DNA of 48,686 nt from assembly GCA_034189135.1 (NCBI GenBank), contig JAXHVO010000080.1:1-48686 (forward strand). Direction: 5' to 3'. The DNA is from Thermodesulfobacteriota bacterium. GTDB lineage: Bacteria > Desulfobacterota > Desulfobacteria > Desulfobacterales > JAUWMJ01. Below, piece after piece: positions 7,672 to 16,403 of the stretch (positions within the stretch are counted from its first letter, which is position 1; each line of letters starts with the position of its first letter). The position numbers and the translations under genes are program-made. Under the pieces are notes generated by a model. That model saw only the letters and a program-made list of their open reading frames with translations, made no database searches and had not been told where the DNA came from.

Positions 7672-8673
7672 TTACCCAACTTCCGAAATGCCGCTGTTCC
7701 GGGCGGCTTCATCAAAAAGCATGACCATTCGCTGTTCATACCAGCCTTGCAGGTAAAATCCATCTATGAATCCATTATGTCCGCCATACGGCTGAATGAT
7801 CATGGTGGTGAGATCATTGGTTTCAAGCAGGTGGAAGTCATCCACGGGAATAATGGGATCATCTGCGGCAATTATGATGGTGGTGGGAACGGTGATGTCT
7901 TTAATGGCCTGTTTTACAACGGAATATTGTCTGAAATAATCTTTTGAAGTTCCATAATCACTGTAATCATGCAGCATGGCGTCGGTTACGGCTAATATGG
8001 TGTTTAATGAAAATACCTTGTTAAAGTCATATAGTTTAGGGAACAGCTGCTGCTTTTTTTTCAGAGAACGAAACCACTTTTTTAAAAAATAGCGTCGTAT
8101 TAAAAAAGTTCGATCTATTTTGAGAGTCGCTTTTTCCGGATCCAGCACGGGGCTGATCGCCACGACATGATGCAGGTTCATGATGGGATCGGCAATACAT
8201 CGTTGCAAGATCCGTAAAACAAAATTTCCACCCAGTGAAAAGCCTACCAGAAAAACAGGCAGTTCGCCTGCCAGCCCCGCCGCCTGCTTGAGGGCCTGAA
8301 ACACTTCTTCCAGCAGTACGGCATAAAAAATACCCTCGTTTAAATGGTGGCTTTCGCCATGGTCTCTGAAGTTTAATCTGAGGATATTATAGCCATTATT
8401 AAAAAGAGTTCTTCCGGTACACAAAATATAGGTGGAGTCCGCACTGCCTTCCCAACCGTGAAGAAGGATCACCAGTCCCTTGGCGGAGTGTCCCTCATGT
8501 TGAGAATAGGATCCCAGAAGTTTGACCCCATCGGGGGTTTCAAAAATGATGTCCCGTGCAATTGCGCTCATGCGGTTGGCGCCCCACGTGCGCAATTTGC
8601 TGCTGCCCAGCATGGTTTGGATACCGGTGGGCCTTAATGGTAACATGGGTTTAAAAGAATTCGAAATGCTCAC
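7672..8673 (-). CDS. Alpha/beta hydrolase, YheT-like
   Basis: A 333-residue soluble hydrolase of the YheT/UPF0017 type. Visible motifs are HGWEGS (oxyanion region), GFSLGGN (nucleophile Ser), AADDPIIP (acid Asp) and GGHNGF (catalytic His), a complete triad. Family members are esterase-like enzymes of poorly defined substrate. The GTG at 8671-8673 is preferred over the upstream TTG (8692-8694) because GAAAGGA sits eight bases before it. The gene is transcribed leftward and is divergent from the solute-binding protein gene at 9246. It converges on the SDR gene, with about 135 bases between them. Confidence 0.82.
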   Translation of the reverse strand: MSISNSFKPMLPLRPTGIQTMLGSSKLRTWGANRMSAIARDIIFETPDGVKLLGSYSQHEGHSAKGLVILLHGWEGSADSTYILCTGRTLFNNGYNILRLNFRDHGESHHLNEGIFYAVLLEEVFQALKQAAGLAGELPVFLVGFSLGGNFVLRILQRCIADPIMNLHHVVAISPVLDPEKATLKIDRTFLIRRYFLKKWFRSLKKKQQLFPKLYDFNKVFSLNTILAVTDAMLHDYSDYGTSKDYFRQYSVVKQAIKDITVPTTIIIAADDPIIPVDDFHLLETNDLTTMIIQPYGGHNGFIDGFYLQGWYEQRMVMLFDEAARNSGISEVG

Positions 8674-9245
8674 GGAATGAGTCCTTTCAATCAATATCGG
8701 TGTCTTTCACATCACTATTTTGACATACAGGGGAAGCGGAAAACGGAAGATAATACATGCTAAAAAAATTTTACCACACGCAATCTGGTTTTTCTGGTTT
8801 CTCCGCCCTAAGAAAGAAATTTTTTGTCATTTATCTGCTGTAAATCAACAATCTAAATTTTCTTGACATTATAAAGAGTCCCATCATATTAAAATTCTAA
8901 TATTGCGCTTAGTTGAATTTCAATCAAAAGCTCACAATTGACTTTCATTAACTATTTTTGGATAGTTCTACCTCTCATTGAATCGATGTTCAACTTCTAA
9001 ATGTTCTTTCTCCTTAAAAAAACATCAGTTATTTTCAAATTTACTCTATCAGTTTAGGTTAAGATTAATATGGAGAAACCCCTCAAAATGTGCGAGCCTT
9101 GCTCCTGACAGGGTATAGATACTCTGTCAAGAGCCAAGAAATTCCTTTATTCTCTAAAATTTTTTACCTGATTCGCGAAAAGATGGAAAGTGATACTTCG
9201 ATGGCAAAAGGCAAATTGCTATTCTTACGTTAAAAGAGGTCTATT
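8674..9245. other. Divergent intergenic region with a 40-base palindrome
   Basis: No gene seen in about 570 AT-rich bases. A plausible promoter is TTGACA (8863-8868) with TATTAA (8887-8892) at 18-base spacing on the plus strand. A near-perfect palindrome covers 9098-9137: the left arm contains CCTGACAGGGTAT and the right arm ATACTCTGTCAAG, with about 17 of 19 positions paired counting one G-T wobble. It has no T-tract directly after it, so it reads more like an operator or RNA leader structure than a terminator. The ATG at 9246 has AGAGGT upstream. Confidence 0.5.
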
Positions 9246-10010
9246 ATGAAAAAGCTTTTGGTAATAGTAGCATCAGTGTTTCTAATTTCAGTCCAACCTT
9301 TGCTGTCAGCAGAACTTACAATTTTAACAGAAAACCTCCCGCCCTTGAACTATTTAAAGGATGGGGTACTGGTTGGACCTTCTGTTGAAATAGTAAAAGA
9401 AATCCAAGGAAGGGTAGGGTCTCATGAGCAGATCAAGGTTTATCCATGGGTAAGGGCTTATAAAATGGCTCTGGAAGAAGAAAATGTGGTATTGTTTGGT
9501 ATGACTTATTCTAAAGCACGTTATGATAAATTCAAATGGGTTGGTCCGTTAGCGACGAAAAGAGATATTCTTGTCGCTAAAAAGGGTTCAGGCTTAAAAA
9601 TTAGCAGCCTGGAAGATGCCAAAAAAGTAAAACGCATTGGCACGCTTCGAGATGATACCAGAGGTCGGCTACTCAAAAGCCTGGGCTTTACAAATCTTGA
9701 ACCTGTTTCTGATGAACAGCAAAATGCTAAAAAGCTTGTCCTTGGGCGTATAGACTTATGGACATATAAAAAACCGGGATTAAAAACTGTTTGTGAGTTG
9801 GCCGGGGTTGATTATAATGAAATAGAGGAAGTCTATCATCTTAGAAAAATAGATCTTATGATTGCTTTTTCAAAGAAAACGTCCGATTCAATTGTACAAA
9901 ACTGGAGAAATGCTTTTAACGAAATGCTGGCTGATGGAACAATCATGCAGATTCGTAAAAAATGGAATAGAAAATTAGAAGATAACCCATTCCCGGAGAT
10001 TAAAGACTAA
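9246..10010 (+). CDS. Periplasmic solute-binding protein (SBP_bac_3 type)
   Basis: A 254-residue exported protein. The signal peptide MKKLLVIVASVFLISVQPLLSA precedes the mature sequence starting near ELTILTENLPPLNY, the usual first strand of family 3 amino-acid-binding proteins. The later VYPWVRAYKMALEEENV and IMQIRKKWN segments also fit the family. There is no permease or ATPase gene beside it. Instead, a membrane histidine kinase gene starts 78 bases downstream, so it may present a ligand to the kinase rather than feed an ABC transporter; this is inference. Such orphan proteins are common in Desulfobacterota next to sensor kinases. The start is fixed by AGAGGT seven bases upstream. Confidence 0.8.
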   Translation: MKKLLVIVASVFLISVQPLLSAELTILTENLPPLNYLKDGVLVGPSVEIVKEIQGRVGSHEQIKVYPWVRAYKMALEEENVVLFGMTYSKARYDKFKWVGPLATKRDILVAKKGSGLKISSLEDAKKVKRIGTLRDDTRGRLLKSLGFTNLEPVSDEQQNAKKLVLGRIDLWTYKKPGLKTVCELAGVDYNEIEEVYHLRKIDLMIAFSKKTSDSIVQNWRNAFNEMLADGTIMQIRKKWNRKLEDNPFPEIKD

Positions 10011-10088
10011 CTTTAAAACACAGCTTTTACCTGAACCAGGAACTCGTCAATAAGTGGCTAAGGCAATACGCCATAAAGGATTGTGACC

Positions 10089-12134
10089 ATGCAGAAAGCC
10101 CCCTCAACTAAAACCTCCTCTAAGGTCAGTAGCATCAGCCGTCGTTTCAGCTATGCCCTGATCAGCGTTATTGCTTTGCTGTTGATTGCTTTTGCCGCGG
10201 TCGTCATCTTTTTTGATATTAACAGGATCGAAAGCGAAATGGAAACGCGTTTAGACAACGCCATCATGTTTGCGGAGAACAGCCTATCAACGCCTCTATG
10301 GAATCTGGACTACACTGTTGTCAATGATTTTGTTGAGGCTTTATTTTTGGATGAATCAATTGTGTATACAAAAATATGGTGGGAAGATCAGGTAATCACT
10401 GAGAAACTTCGCCCGGGTTTACAGCTTAAAAAACTTGAACCGGGGAAACCCCCGACATGGTTAAACAGCTCTGAATTTATATCCAAAACATCTGATATTT
10501 ACTTCAAAGAAAAAATGATCAGCACCATTCTAATCGTGATGTCGCGCAGCAACTTGAAAAAACTAGTGCTTTTTCAGGTTTGGGGTACTACTGCCCTGTT
10601 AATTCTCATTATTGCGGCCATTTGGCTCACATCCATTGTCATAACAAAAAAATATATTTCTCGCCCTTTAGTAAAATTGCAAGAATCGGCTTCTTTGATC
10701 GCGAATGGTGATTTAGACACCTTTATTGATAAAACCAGCAGTGACGAGATTGGAATGCTGGCAAAACATTTGGAAGTCACGCGGGAATCGATAAAACAGC
10801 TGTTTGCAGAGGACCGTAAAAGCAAAGAGAAACTGGAGGAGTACAGCCGAACCTTGGAGCAAAAGGTTGAAGTACGCACTAAGGAGCTGGCCAGGTCAGT
10901 GGAGGAACTAAAAGCCTTGGGGAAAGTCAGCCAGGCGGTCAGCTCAACTCTTGATCTCCAAAAAGTTCTCTTTACCATAGTCGTCCACGCTGTCGAGCTT
11001 TCAGGGACGGAATCTGGAGCGATCTATGAATTCGATGAGAAAACCGAGCAGTTTCAACTCCGTGCAACACATCGGATGAGTGAGGAACTGATCCATGCGC
11101 TCCGGGGGGCTGGGGGCAAACTGGGCGAAACTGCAGTGGGGCGAGCGGGGATAAAGCGTGAAGCCGTGCAAGTCCCGGACATTTTGCAAGAGGCAGCCTA
11201 CCCACTTCGCGACATCATCGTACGTGAAGGATTCCGGGCATTGCTCGCAGTGCCAATCCTGCGCGAAGATCGGCTTATCGGCGGACTGATCGTCCGGCGC
11301 AAGATGGCTGGCGAGTTTCCCCAGCAGGTTGTGGACCTTCTCCAGACTTTCGCTACCCAGTCTGCGCTGGCAATACAGAATGCGCGCCTTTTCCGTGAGC
11401 TTGAGGAAAAAGGGCGTGAGCTTGAGATCGTCAACAAACACAAATCCGAATTTCTCGCTAATATGAGCCATGAACTCAGAACCCCCCTGAACGCCATTCT
11501 GGGATATACGGAATTGATTCTTGACAAGATTTATGGTGAAGTGCCTGAGAAGATTCAGGAGGTCCTTGGGCGCTTGGAAAAAAACGGAAGTCATCTCCTC
11601 AACCTGATCAATGATGTCCTTGATCTTTCCAAGATAGAAGCGGGACGGCTCAGCCTTTCCCTCAGTGAATATTCGATGGCGGAGGTGGTTCAAACGGTCT
11701 TTACTTCGATTGAAGCGTTGGCGGCGGAAAAGAAACTGGAGCTGAAAATGATTGTCCCCAAGGACTTGACCACTGGCAAGGGAGATGAACAACGTCTTGC
11801 CCAGGTGCTTTTGAACTTACTCGGGAACGCAATCAAATTCACCGAACAGGGTAAAGTGAGTGTGGAGATGACTGTTTCAGACGAAAAAATTTTGGTTTCA
11901 GTTTCCGATACAGGTCCAGGGCTTTCAGAAGCCGAACAGAAGAGAATCTTTGAAGAGTTTCAACAGGCTGATAGTTCCAGTACCCGCAAAAAGGGTGGGA
12001 CAGGACTCGGGCTTTCGATTGCAAAGAGAATTATCGAAATGCACGGGGGACGAATCTGGGTGGAATCCACTCTAGGAAAGGGCTCGACTTTCCGATTCAC
12101 TCTGCCGGTTCGGGTTGAAAAGCAAAGGGATTAA
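10089..12134 (+). CDS. Membrane HAMP-GAF sensor histidine kinase
   Basis: A 681-residue sensor kinase. A first membrane segment (about 21-43), an extracytoplasmic domain of ~115 residues and a second segment (about 160-185) are followed by HAMP (186-240), a coiled coil, GAF (about 280-420), HisKA with the phospho-acceptor in [16 protein letters not shown], and HATPase with [17 protein letters not shown] and [10 protein letters not shown]. It lacks its own receiver; the next gene supplies one, with the TAATG overlap. The ATG 10089 is preferred to GTG 10083 because AAAGGA is eight bases before it. The first ~800 bases are visibly more AT-rich than the GAF-kinase part, which hints at domain shuffling. 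Confidence 0.9.
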   Translation: MQKAPSTKTSSKVSSISRRFSYALISVIALLLIAFAAVVIFFDINRIESEMETRLDNAIMFAENSLSTPLWNLDYTVVNDFVEALFLDESIVYTKIWWEDQVITEKLRPGLQLKKLEPGKPPTWLNSSEFISKTSDIYFKEKMISTILIVMSRSNLKKLVLFQVWGTTALLILIIAAIWLTSIVITKKYISRPLVKLQESASLIANGDLDTFIDKTSSDEIGMLAKHLEVTRESIKQLFAEDRKSKEKLEEYSRTLEQKVEVRTKELARSVEELKALGKVSQAVSSTLDLQKVLFTIVVHAVELSGTESGAIYEFDEKTEQFQLRATHRMSEELIHALRGAGGKLGETAVGRAGIKREAVQVPDILQEAAYPLRDIIVREGFRALLAVPILREDRLIGGLIVRRKMAGEFPQQVVDLLQTFATQSALAIQNARLFRELEEKGRELEIVNKHKSEFLANMSHELRTPLNAILGYTELILDKIYGEVPEKIQEVLGRLEKNGSHLLNLINDVLDLSKIEAGRLSLSLSEYSMAEVVQTVFTSIEALAAEKKLELKMIVPKDLTTGKGDEQRLAQVLLNLLGNAIKFTEQGKVSVEMTVSDEKILVSVSDTGPGLSEAEQKRIFEEFQQADSSSTRKKGGTGLGLSIAKRIIEMHGGRIWVESTLGKGSTFRFTLPVRVEKQRD

Positions 12135-12502
12135 TGATGAAAAAGACGATTTTGGTGATCGAAGACAACGAAGATAACCGGCGTATCATGCGTGACCTCC
12201 TCACGAGCGGCGGCTATGAGGTAATCGAGGCGCTTACTGGTGAAGAGGGGGTAACCGCGGCTGAGACCTATTGCCCTGACCTGATCCTGATGGACGTGCA
12301 ATTACCAGGTATGGACGGCTACGAGGCCACGGGAAGGATTAAGGCCAACCCGAGTCTCCAAAAAGTCCCGATCATCATGGTTACCTCCTATGCATTGAGC
12401 GGAGATGATGTAAAGGCTTTTGAGGCTGGCTGCGATGATTATGTTTCGAAGCCGTTCAGTCCACGTAAGCTCCTGGTAAAAATCCGCGAATATCTGCTAT
12501 GA
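12134..12502 (+). CDS. Stand-alone response regulator receiver (CheY-like)
   Basis: A 122-residue receiver domain and nothing else. It has the acidic pair in VIEDNEDN, the phospho-acceptor Asp in LILMDVQLPGMDG, the conserved Thr/Ser region (VTSYAL) and the Lys in VSKPFSP. This form is often called a DivK-like or CheY-like regulator. Its start codon overlaps the kinase stop (TAATGATG) and its own stop overlaps the next ORF, so all three signalling genes are translationally coupled. It probably relays phosphate from the kinase. The start may be 12134 or 12137; both are ATG in frame. Confidence 0.92.
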   Translation: MMKKTILVIEDNEDNRRIMRDLLTSGGYEVIEALTGEEGVTAAETYCPDLILMDVQLPGMDGYEATGRIKANPSLQKVPIIMVTSYALSGDDVKAFEAGCDDYVSKPFSPRKLLVKIREYLL

Positions 12503-12522
12503 CAATTTATGGAGGAGAAGCA

Positions 12523-13659
12523 GTGAGAAAACCACCACTGATTCTAATAGTAGAGGATAATCCCGCAAGCTTGGACATTCTTCAGACTCGCCTTACAGCC
12601 AACGACTACAAAGTCATCACAGCTACCGATGGCGAAGCTGGGCTGACCTTAGCCAGAGAAACACAACCTGACCTTATCCTGCTTGATATTATGATGCCCA
12701 AGATGGACGGTATTGAAGTCTGCCGACACATAAAAGCAGACATCGATTTGCCCTTCATACCGATCATCATGGTTACTGCAAAAGTAGATTCGAAAGATGT
12801 GGTCGCCGGTCTCGAGGCAGGTGCAAATGAATATCTATCCAAGCCCGTAGATCATACTGCGCTGGTTGCCAGGGTCAGGTCTATGTTGCGTATTAAGGAT
12901 CTTCACGATACGGTTCGGGAGCAAACGACTCGATTGGAAGAACAATCGACCCAACTTGCAAAATGGAACCAAACGCTGGAACATCGAGTTGTAGAGCAAC
13001 TCGCCGAAGTGGAACGTGTCGGGCGGTTAAAGCGTTTTCTTTCCCCCCAGCTTGTGGAGGTTATCACTTCCTCTGGAGGCGAGGAACTCCTTGAGAGTCA
13101 CCGGCGTGAGGTAACTGTCGTATTTTTGGATTTACGCGGATTCACGGCCTTCTCCGACTATGCCGAGCCGGAGGAGGTTATTGGCTTCCTGAGGAGCTAT
13201 CATGCTGAAATGGGCAGGTTGATCTTTCAGTTTGAAGGAACATTAGAGCACTTTGCCGGAGACGGAATCATGGTCTTTTTCAATGACCCGATTCCTCGCA
13301 AAGACCATACTGAAAAAGCGGTGCGTATGGCTATGGATATTCAAGCCAGAGTGAGAGACCTGCGCAACGGATGGCTTAAAAAAGGCTATGACCTTGATTT
13401 GGGGGTAGGTATGGCTAGCGGATATGCGACCCTGGGCACCATCGGTTTTGAGGGGCGGATGGACTATGCAGCAGTGGGCAATGTGACTATCCTCGCCTCT
13501 CGTCTTTCCTCGGAAGCCAAGGGAGGCCAGATCTTGACAGACCAGAAAACACTCAGCAAGATAGAGGATGTAGTCGATGTCGAGTCTATTGGAGATCTTC
13601 AGTTGAAGGGATTCGGCTGGCCAACGGTAGCTTTCAATGTTTTAAAGCTAAAAGACTGA
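12523..13659 (+). CDS. Response regulator fused to a class III adenylate/guanylate cyclase-like domain
   Basis: A 378-residue two-domain protein. The receiver (1-120) has phospho-acceptor Asp55 in LILLDIMMPKMDG and Lys in LSKPVD. A coiled coil (about 130-165) links it to a class III cyclase domain (about 195-375). The two metal-binding Asp residues are present: Asp203 in FLDLRGFT and Asp247 in FAGDG. The transition-state Arg327 is present in ASRL. The base-recognising Lys position holds His243 (LEHFAGD), and the ribose-orienting Asn position appears to be Ile323 (VTILASRL). Activity and nucleotide are therefore uncertain. GTG 12523 is chosen over ATG 12499 because GGAGGAG at 12511-12517 fits it exactly. 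Confidence 0.88.
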   Translation: MRKPPLILIVEDNPASLDILQTRLTANDYKVITATDGEAGLTLARETQPDLILLDIMMPKMDGIEVCRHIKADIDLPFIPIIMVTAKVDSKDVVAGLEAGANEYLSKPVDHTALVARVRSMLRIKDLHDTVREQTTRLEEQSTQLAKWNQTLEHRVVEQLAEVERVGRLKRFLSPQLVEVITSSGGEELLESHRREVTVVFLDLRGFTAFSDYAEPEEVIGFLRSYHAEMGRLIFQFEGTLEHFAGDGIMVFFNDPIPRKDHTEKAVRMAMDIQARVRDLRNGWLKKGYDLDLGVGMASGYATLGTIGFEGRMDYAAVGNVTILASRLSSEAKGGQILTDQKTLSKIEDVVDVESIGDLQLKGFGWPTVAFNVLKLKD

Positions 13660-13806
13660 TCTAAAGTCGTCTGCTAGTCGCTGCACATATCCCGCCTATA
13701 TTCATTAAATCATAAATAAAATCGGTATTGGCCCCATACTGGCTTTCACTCAATGCAGGTATAAAATTCCGTTCACCTATCCGGATCTTGTCACCGCCGG
13801 GCGAAA

Positions 13807-14019
13807 GTGGATGCCATAGAAAAAGATCGTTTTATAATGAAGTACGTGGTCATCAGTCACAAGCTCAAAAAAATAGCTGCAGTAGGAGAAGGAGAGTTGC
13901 TCACATTCGATGATCAAAACAATAAAAAGGCATTTATTCCGCATGAAATAAGAAAAAGAATCATCGAACTTGAAAAAAGAGTGAGCCAGGACGTTCAAGG
14001 GTCACCAGTCACTATCTGA
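13807..14019 (+). CDS. Possible small hypothetical protein
   Basis: A 70-codon frame from GTG 13807, or 60 codons from ATG 13837. The product is highly charged and ends in a helix-like KRIIELEKRVSQD. I recognise no family and see no good ribosome binding site before either start. It lies between the cyclase gene and the hipBA promoter region. It could be a small orphan gene, a gene remnant or a chance ORF. Confidence 0.3.
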   Translation: MDAIEKDRFIMKYVVISHKLKKIAAVGEGELLTFDDQNNKKAFIPHEIRKRIIELEKRVSQDVQGSPVTI

Positions 14020-14128
14020 CCAATCAACTGGCAAAGAAGTGATTACTGCGGTACGATTTTTTTGAGGTGACCTGAAAAAATCTGGTTGATTTTCTACAAC
14101 TCTCCAATGTTCTTATTATATATTTAAT

Positions 14129-14275
14129 ATGATGGCTAAAGTCATCATTAATAGCAAAAAAAGCATTAATGATGGAAATAACCGACGTTATAACATTTAA
14201 TTTGACATTATAAAAGTTAAGTGTATAATGATGATAATAACCATCATAAAAAGATATTATTTATATTAATGATGG
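14129..14275 (+). promoter_or_regulatory. hipBA promoter with ATGATG/CATCAT operators
   Basis: A consensus-quality sigma-70 promoter is visible: TTGACA at 14202-14207 and TATAAT at 14224-14229 with a 16-base spacer. Around it are repeated half-sites. CATCATTAAT (14143-14152) and ATTAATGATG (14165-14174) form a perfect 10-bp inverted repeat with a 12-base loop. ATGATG (14129-14134) also pairs with CATCAT (14143-14148). ATGATG (14228-14233) and CATCAT (14242-14247) overlap the -10 and start region, and ATTAATGATGG recurs at 14265-14275. HipB-type antitoxins repress their own promoters through such palindromes, so autoregulation is the natural reading. Confidence 0.72.
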
Positions 14276-14289
14276 CTGGAGACAACAAT

Positions 14290-14622
14290 ATGAGTATATA
14301 TGGCATGAGTGATAGAGCAATTTTGAAGGAAATCGGTCGTCGTCTAAAACGCAGGCGGCTTGAAAAAAACTTGTCCCAACAAAAACTGGCGGATATGGCC
14401 GGCATAAATCGCACCACCGTGAGCGATATAGAACAAGGGTCTCCATGCGGAATTCTGACACTTGTGGGAATTCTGCGGGCTTTGGATGAACTGGATGAGT
14501 TGAATTCATTTCTTCCCGACCCGGGTATCAGCCCCCTGCAGTTGGCGAAAATGAGAGGAAAGGAACGCCGTCGGGCGTCGCGGCAAGTTATGGAAAACAA
14601 GAAAGGAAAATCTGTTTGGTAG
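14290..14622 (+). CDS. hipB: HipB-like XRE-family antitoxin
   Basis: A 110-residue helix-turn-helix protein. The HTH is in RRLEKNLSQQKLADMAGINRTTVSDIEQG (residues about 30-58), the usual Cro/C1 pattern. A Lys/Arg-rich tail follows. The gene directly precedes and overlaps hipA, the standard antitoxin-toxin order. ATG 14290 is chosen because TGGAGA lies eight bases upstream; the longer frame from 14221 would begin inside the -10 box and operators. HipB binds its operator and holds the HipA kinase inactive. The clustered ATGATG sites upstream are its likely targets. Confidence 0.85.
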   Translation: MSIYGMSDRAILKEIGRRLKRRRLEKNLSQQKLADMAGINRTTVSDIEQGSPCGILTLVGILRALDELDELNSFLPDPGISPLQLAKMRGKERRRASRQVMENKKGKSVW

Positions 14623-15923
14623 ACAAAGTTCAGACTGTGTACGTAAAACTGTGGGGAATGTTGGTGGGGGCAGTTTCGTGGGATCCCGAAAAGGAATTTG
14701 CCACTTTTGAGTATGACAGAAAATTTGTTGAAAAAGGCCTGGACATATCCCCTTTAAAAATGCCAATCAATGAGGCTCTAAGGCAAACGGTAAAATTTAC
14801 CTTCCCTGCACTTCCCAAAAACTCCTTCAGGGGACTTCCCGGAATGCTTGCGGATGCGTTGCCGGACAGCTTCGGCAACAGTATTATCGATGCATGGTTT
14901 GCACGTCAGGGACGAACCCCTGACAGTTTCAGCCCGGTTGAACGCCTTTGTTATACGGGTAAACGGGCCATGGGCGCATTAGAGTTTGCGCCGATAATCA
15001 GTAAATCGACTGAGCAGTCAGTCCCTGTTGAAGTCAGCGAGCTGGTAAAAATCGTTCAAACAATTACCGATGAACGTTCTCGACTAAAAACAAAATTTGG
15101 GCATGACCCTGCTGATGCCATTTTGGATATTATCCGCGTCGGAACCTCTGCAGGAGGAAGTCGACCCAAGGCAGTGATTGCCTTTAACGACGAAACAAAA
15201 GAGGTTCGCTCCGGCCAGGTTGATGCACCGGATGGTTTCAGCTATTGGGTATTAAAATTTGACGGTATAAAGGACAATGCACTGGGCGATCCTGCCGGGT
15301 ACGGGCGCATCGAATATGCGTATTTTCAAATGGCGACAGCCGCAGGCATTGAGATGACCGAATGTCGTCTCTTTGAAGAAAATGGACGCGCTCACTTTAT
15401 GACCAAGCGATTCGACCGCTTGGGAAACAGGGGCAAATTGCACCTGCAATCGCTTTGCGCAATTGCCCATTTCGGCTTTCATGAACCCGGAGCCTATTCA
15501 TATGAACAGGCGTTTCAAGTCATGCGTGAATTAAGGCTTCCTTATCGAGATGCCGAACAGCAGTTTAGGCGGATGATTTTTAACGTGGTGGCCCGCAACC
15601 AGGATGACCACACCAAAAATATTGCCTTTTTAATGGACCAAAGCGGCCAGTGGCATCTATCGCCGGCTTTTGATGTCATTTGCGCCTATAACCCGACCGG
15701 TGACTGGACCGGCAGGCATCAAATGTCGATAAATGGAAAAAGAGACGACTTTATCAAAGACGATCTCCTGCAGATTGGCAAAGAAATAAATATTAAATCC
15801 AGGCTTCATATGATTGATGAAATTGTAGAGGTGGTGGCAAACTGGTCAGACTTTGCTAACAATGCAGGGGTTGAGCCTTCACAAATTAAATCAATAGGCA
15901 GAGCCCACCGGCTGTTACGATGA
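14616..15923 (+). CDS. hipA: HipA-like serine/threonine kinase toxin
   Basis: A 435-residue HipA-family kinase, close to the usual 440. The N-terminal subdomain is present (about 1-110). Kinase landmarks are GTSAGGSRPKA (176-186, nucleotide loop), Lys214 in WVLKFDG, FMTKRFDR (261-268), the catalytic NQDDHTKN (328-335) and SPAFD (349-353, metal site). All look intact. E. coli HipA phosphorylates glutamyl-tRNA synthetase and causes growth arrest; targets vary among homologues. The TTG start at 14616 overlaps the hipB stop and follows AAGGAAA, so the pair is coupled. The 3' end overlaps the next gene by four bases. Confidence 0.9.
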   Translation: MVDKVQTVYVKLWGMLVGAVSWDPEKEFATFEYDRKFVEKGLDISPLKMPINEALRQTVKFTFPALPKNSFRGLPGMLADALPDSFGNSIIDAWFARQGRTPDSFSPVERLCYTGKRAMGALEFAPIISKSTEQSVPVEVSELVKIVQTITDERSRLKTKFGHDPADAILDIIRVGTSAGGSRPKAVIAFNDETKEVRSGQVDAPDGFSYWVLKFDGIKDNALGDPAGYGRIEYAYFQMATAAGIEMTECRLFEENGRAHFMTKRFDRLGNRGKLHLQSLCAIAHFGFHEPGAYSYEQAFQVMRELRLPYRDAEQQFRRMIFNVVARNQDDHTKNIAFLMDQSGQWHLSPAFDVICAYNPTGDWTGRHQMSINGKRDDFIKDDLLQIGKEINIKSRLHMIDEIVEVVANWSDFANNAGVEPSQIKSIGRAHRLLR

Positions 15924-16243
15924 ATAAAATGAGCAGTCCACCTGAAAGCATAGACCCACCCCAAACGGTTGATGAAGCGGTGAATTTTTTGATTCAAAAA
16001 TTGAGCCTTAAAGACAAAGCAGCGCTTGCCAAAATGCAGGAAAGCGATCTGGATAAGCTCTATTTTTCATTTGGACTGTATATCAGGAATCGCTTGCTTT
16101 ATCCCAGAAATGATAAGCTTCTGGAATCGTGCCGGCAAGAGGCTATGGATAAACACTTGCACTGGGATCAAGCCCCGGCAGTGATTATTCGAAAATTATG
16201 GAAGCATTTGAAAATGACCCATCGATTAAAGATCGTCAAATGA
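15920..16243 (+). CDS. Small third gene of the hipBA operon (DUF6794-like)
   Basis: A 107-residue protein whose ATG overlaps the hipA stop (ATGA), so it is probably translated by coupling. The segment PPQTVDEAVNFLIQKL followed by FSFGLYIRNRLLY recalls the DUF6794 family of small proteins, where a similar P-T-x-x-E-A-V and G-x-x-I-R-N pattern occurs. That assignment is from memory and moderate. It has no signal peptide, membrane segment or HTH. Its role is unknown. The overlap suggests it acts with the toxin-antitoxin pair, but an independent function is equally possible. Confidence 0.75.
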   Translation: MNKMSSPPESIDPPQTVDEAVNFLIQKLSLKDKAALAKMQESDLDKLYFSFGLYIRNRLLYPRNDKLLESCRQEAMDKHLHWDQAPAVIIRKLWKHLKMTHRLKIVK

Positions 16244-16403
16244 GGGGAAATAAGAATAGCGGATACGCATATACCGTATGGAGACGAACCATGTGACCGG
16301 TAAAGTTAAATTACCAAATAGGGAGAAGTTATTATGCGGCCGAATGATCGCTGCAAAAATAGGGTAGGTTAATATTGTTTCATAAATGATAAGGAGAAAT
16401 GCA

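Noticed and set aside
11001-11792. 263-codon ORF antisense to the histidine kinase
   Set aside because: It lies entirely within a clearly functional kinase domain in the opposite strand, has no family character and no ribosome binding site; a coding shadow.
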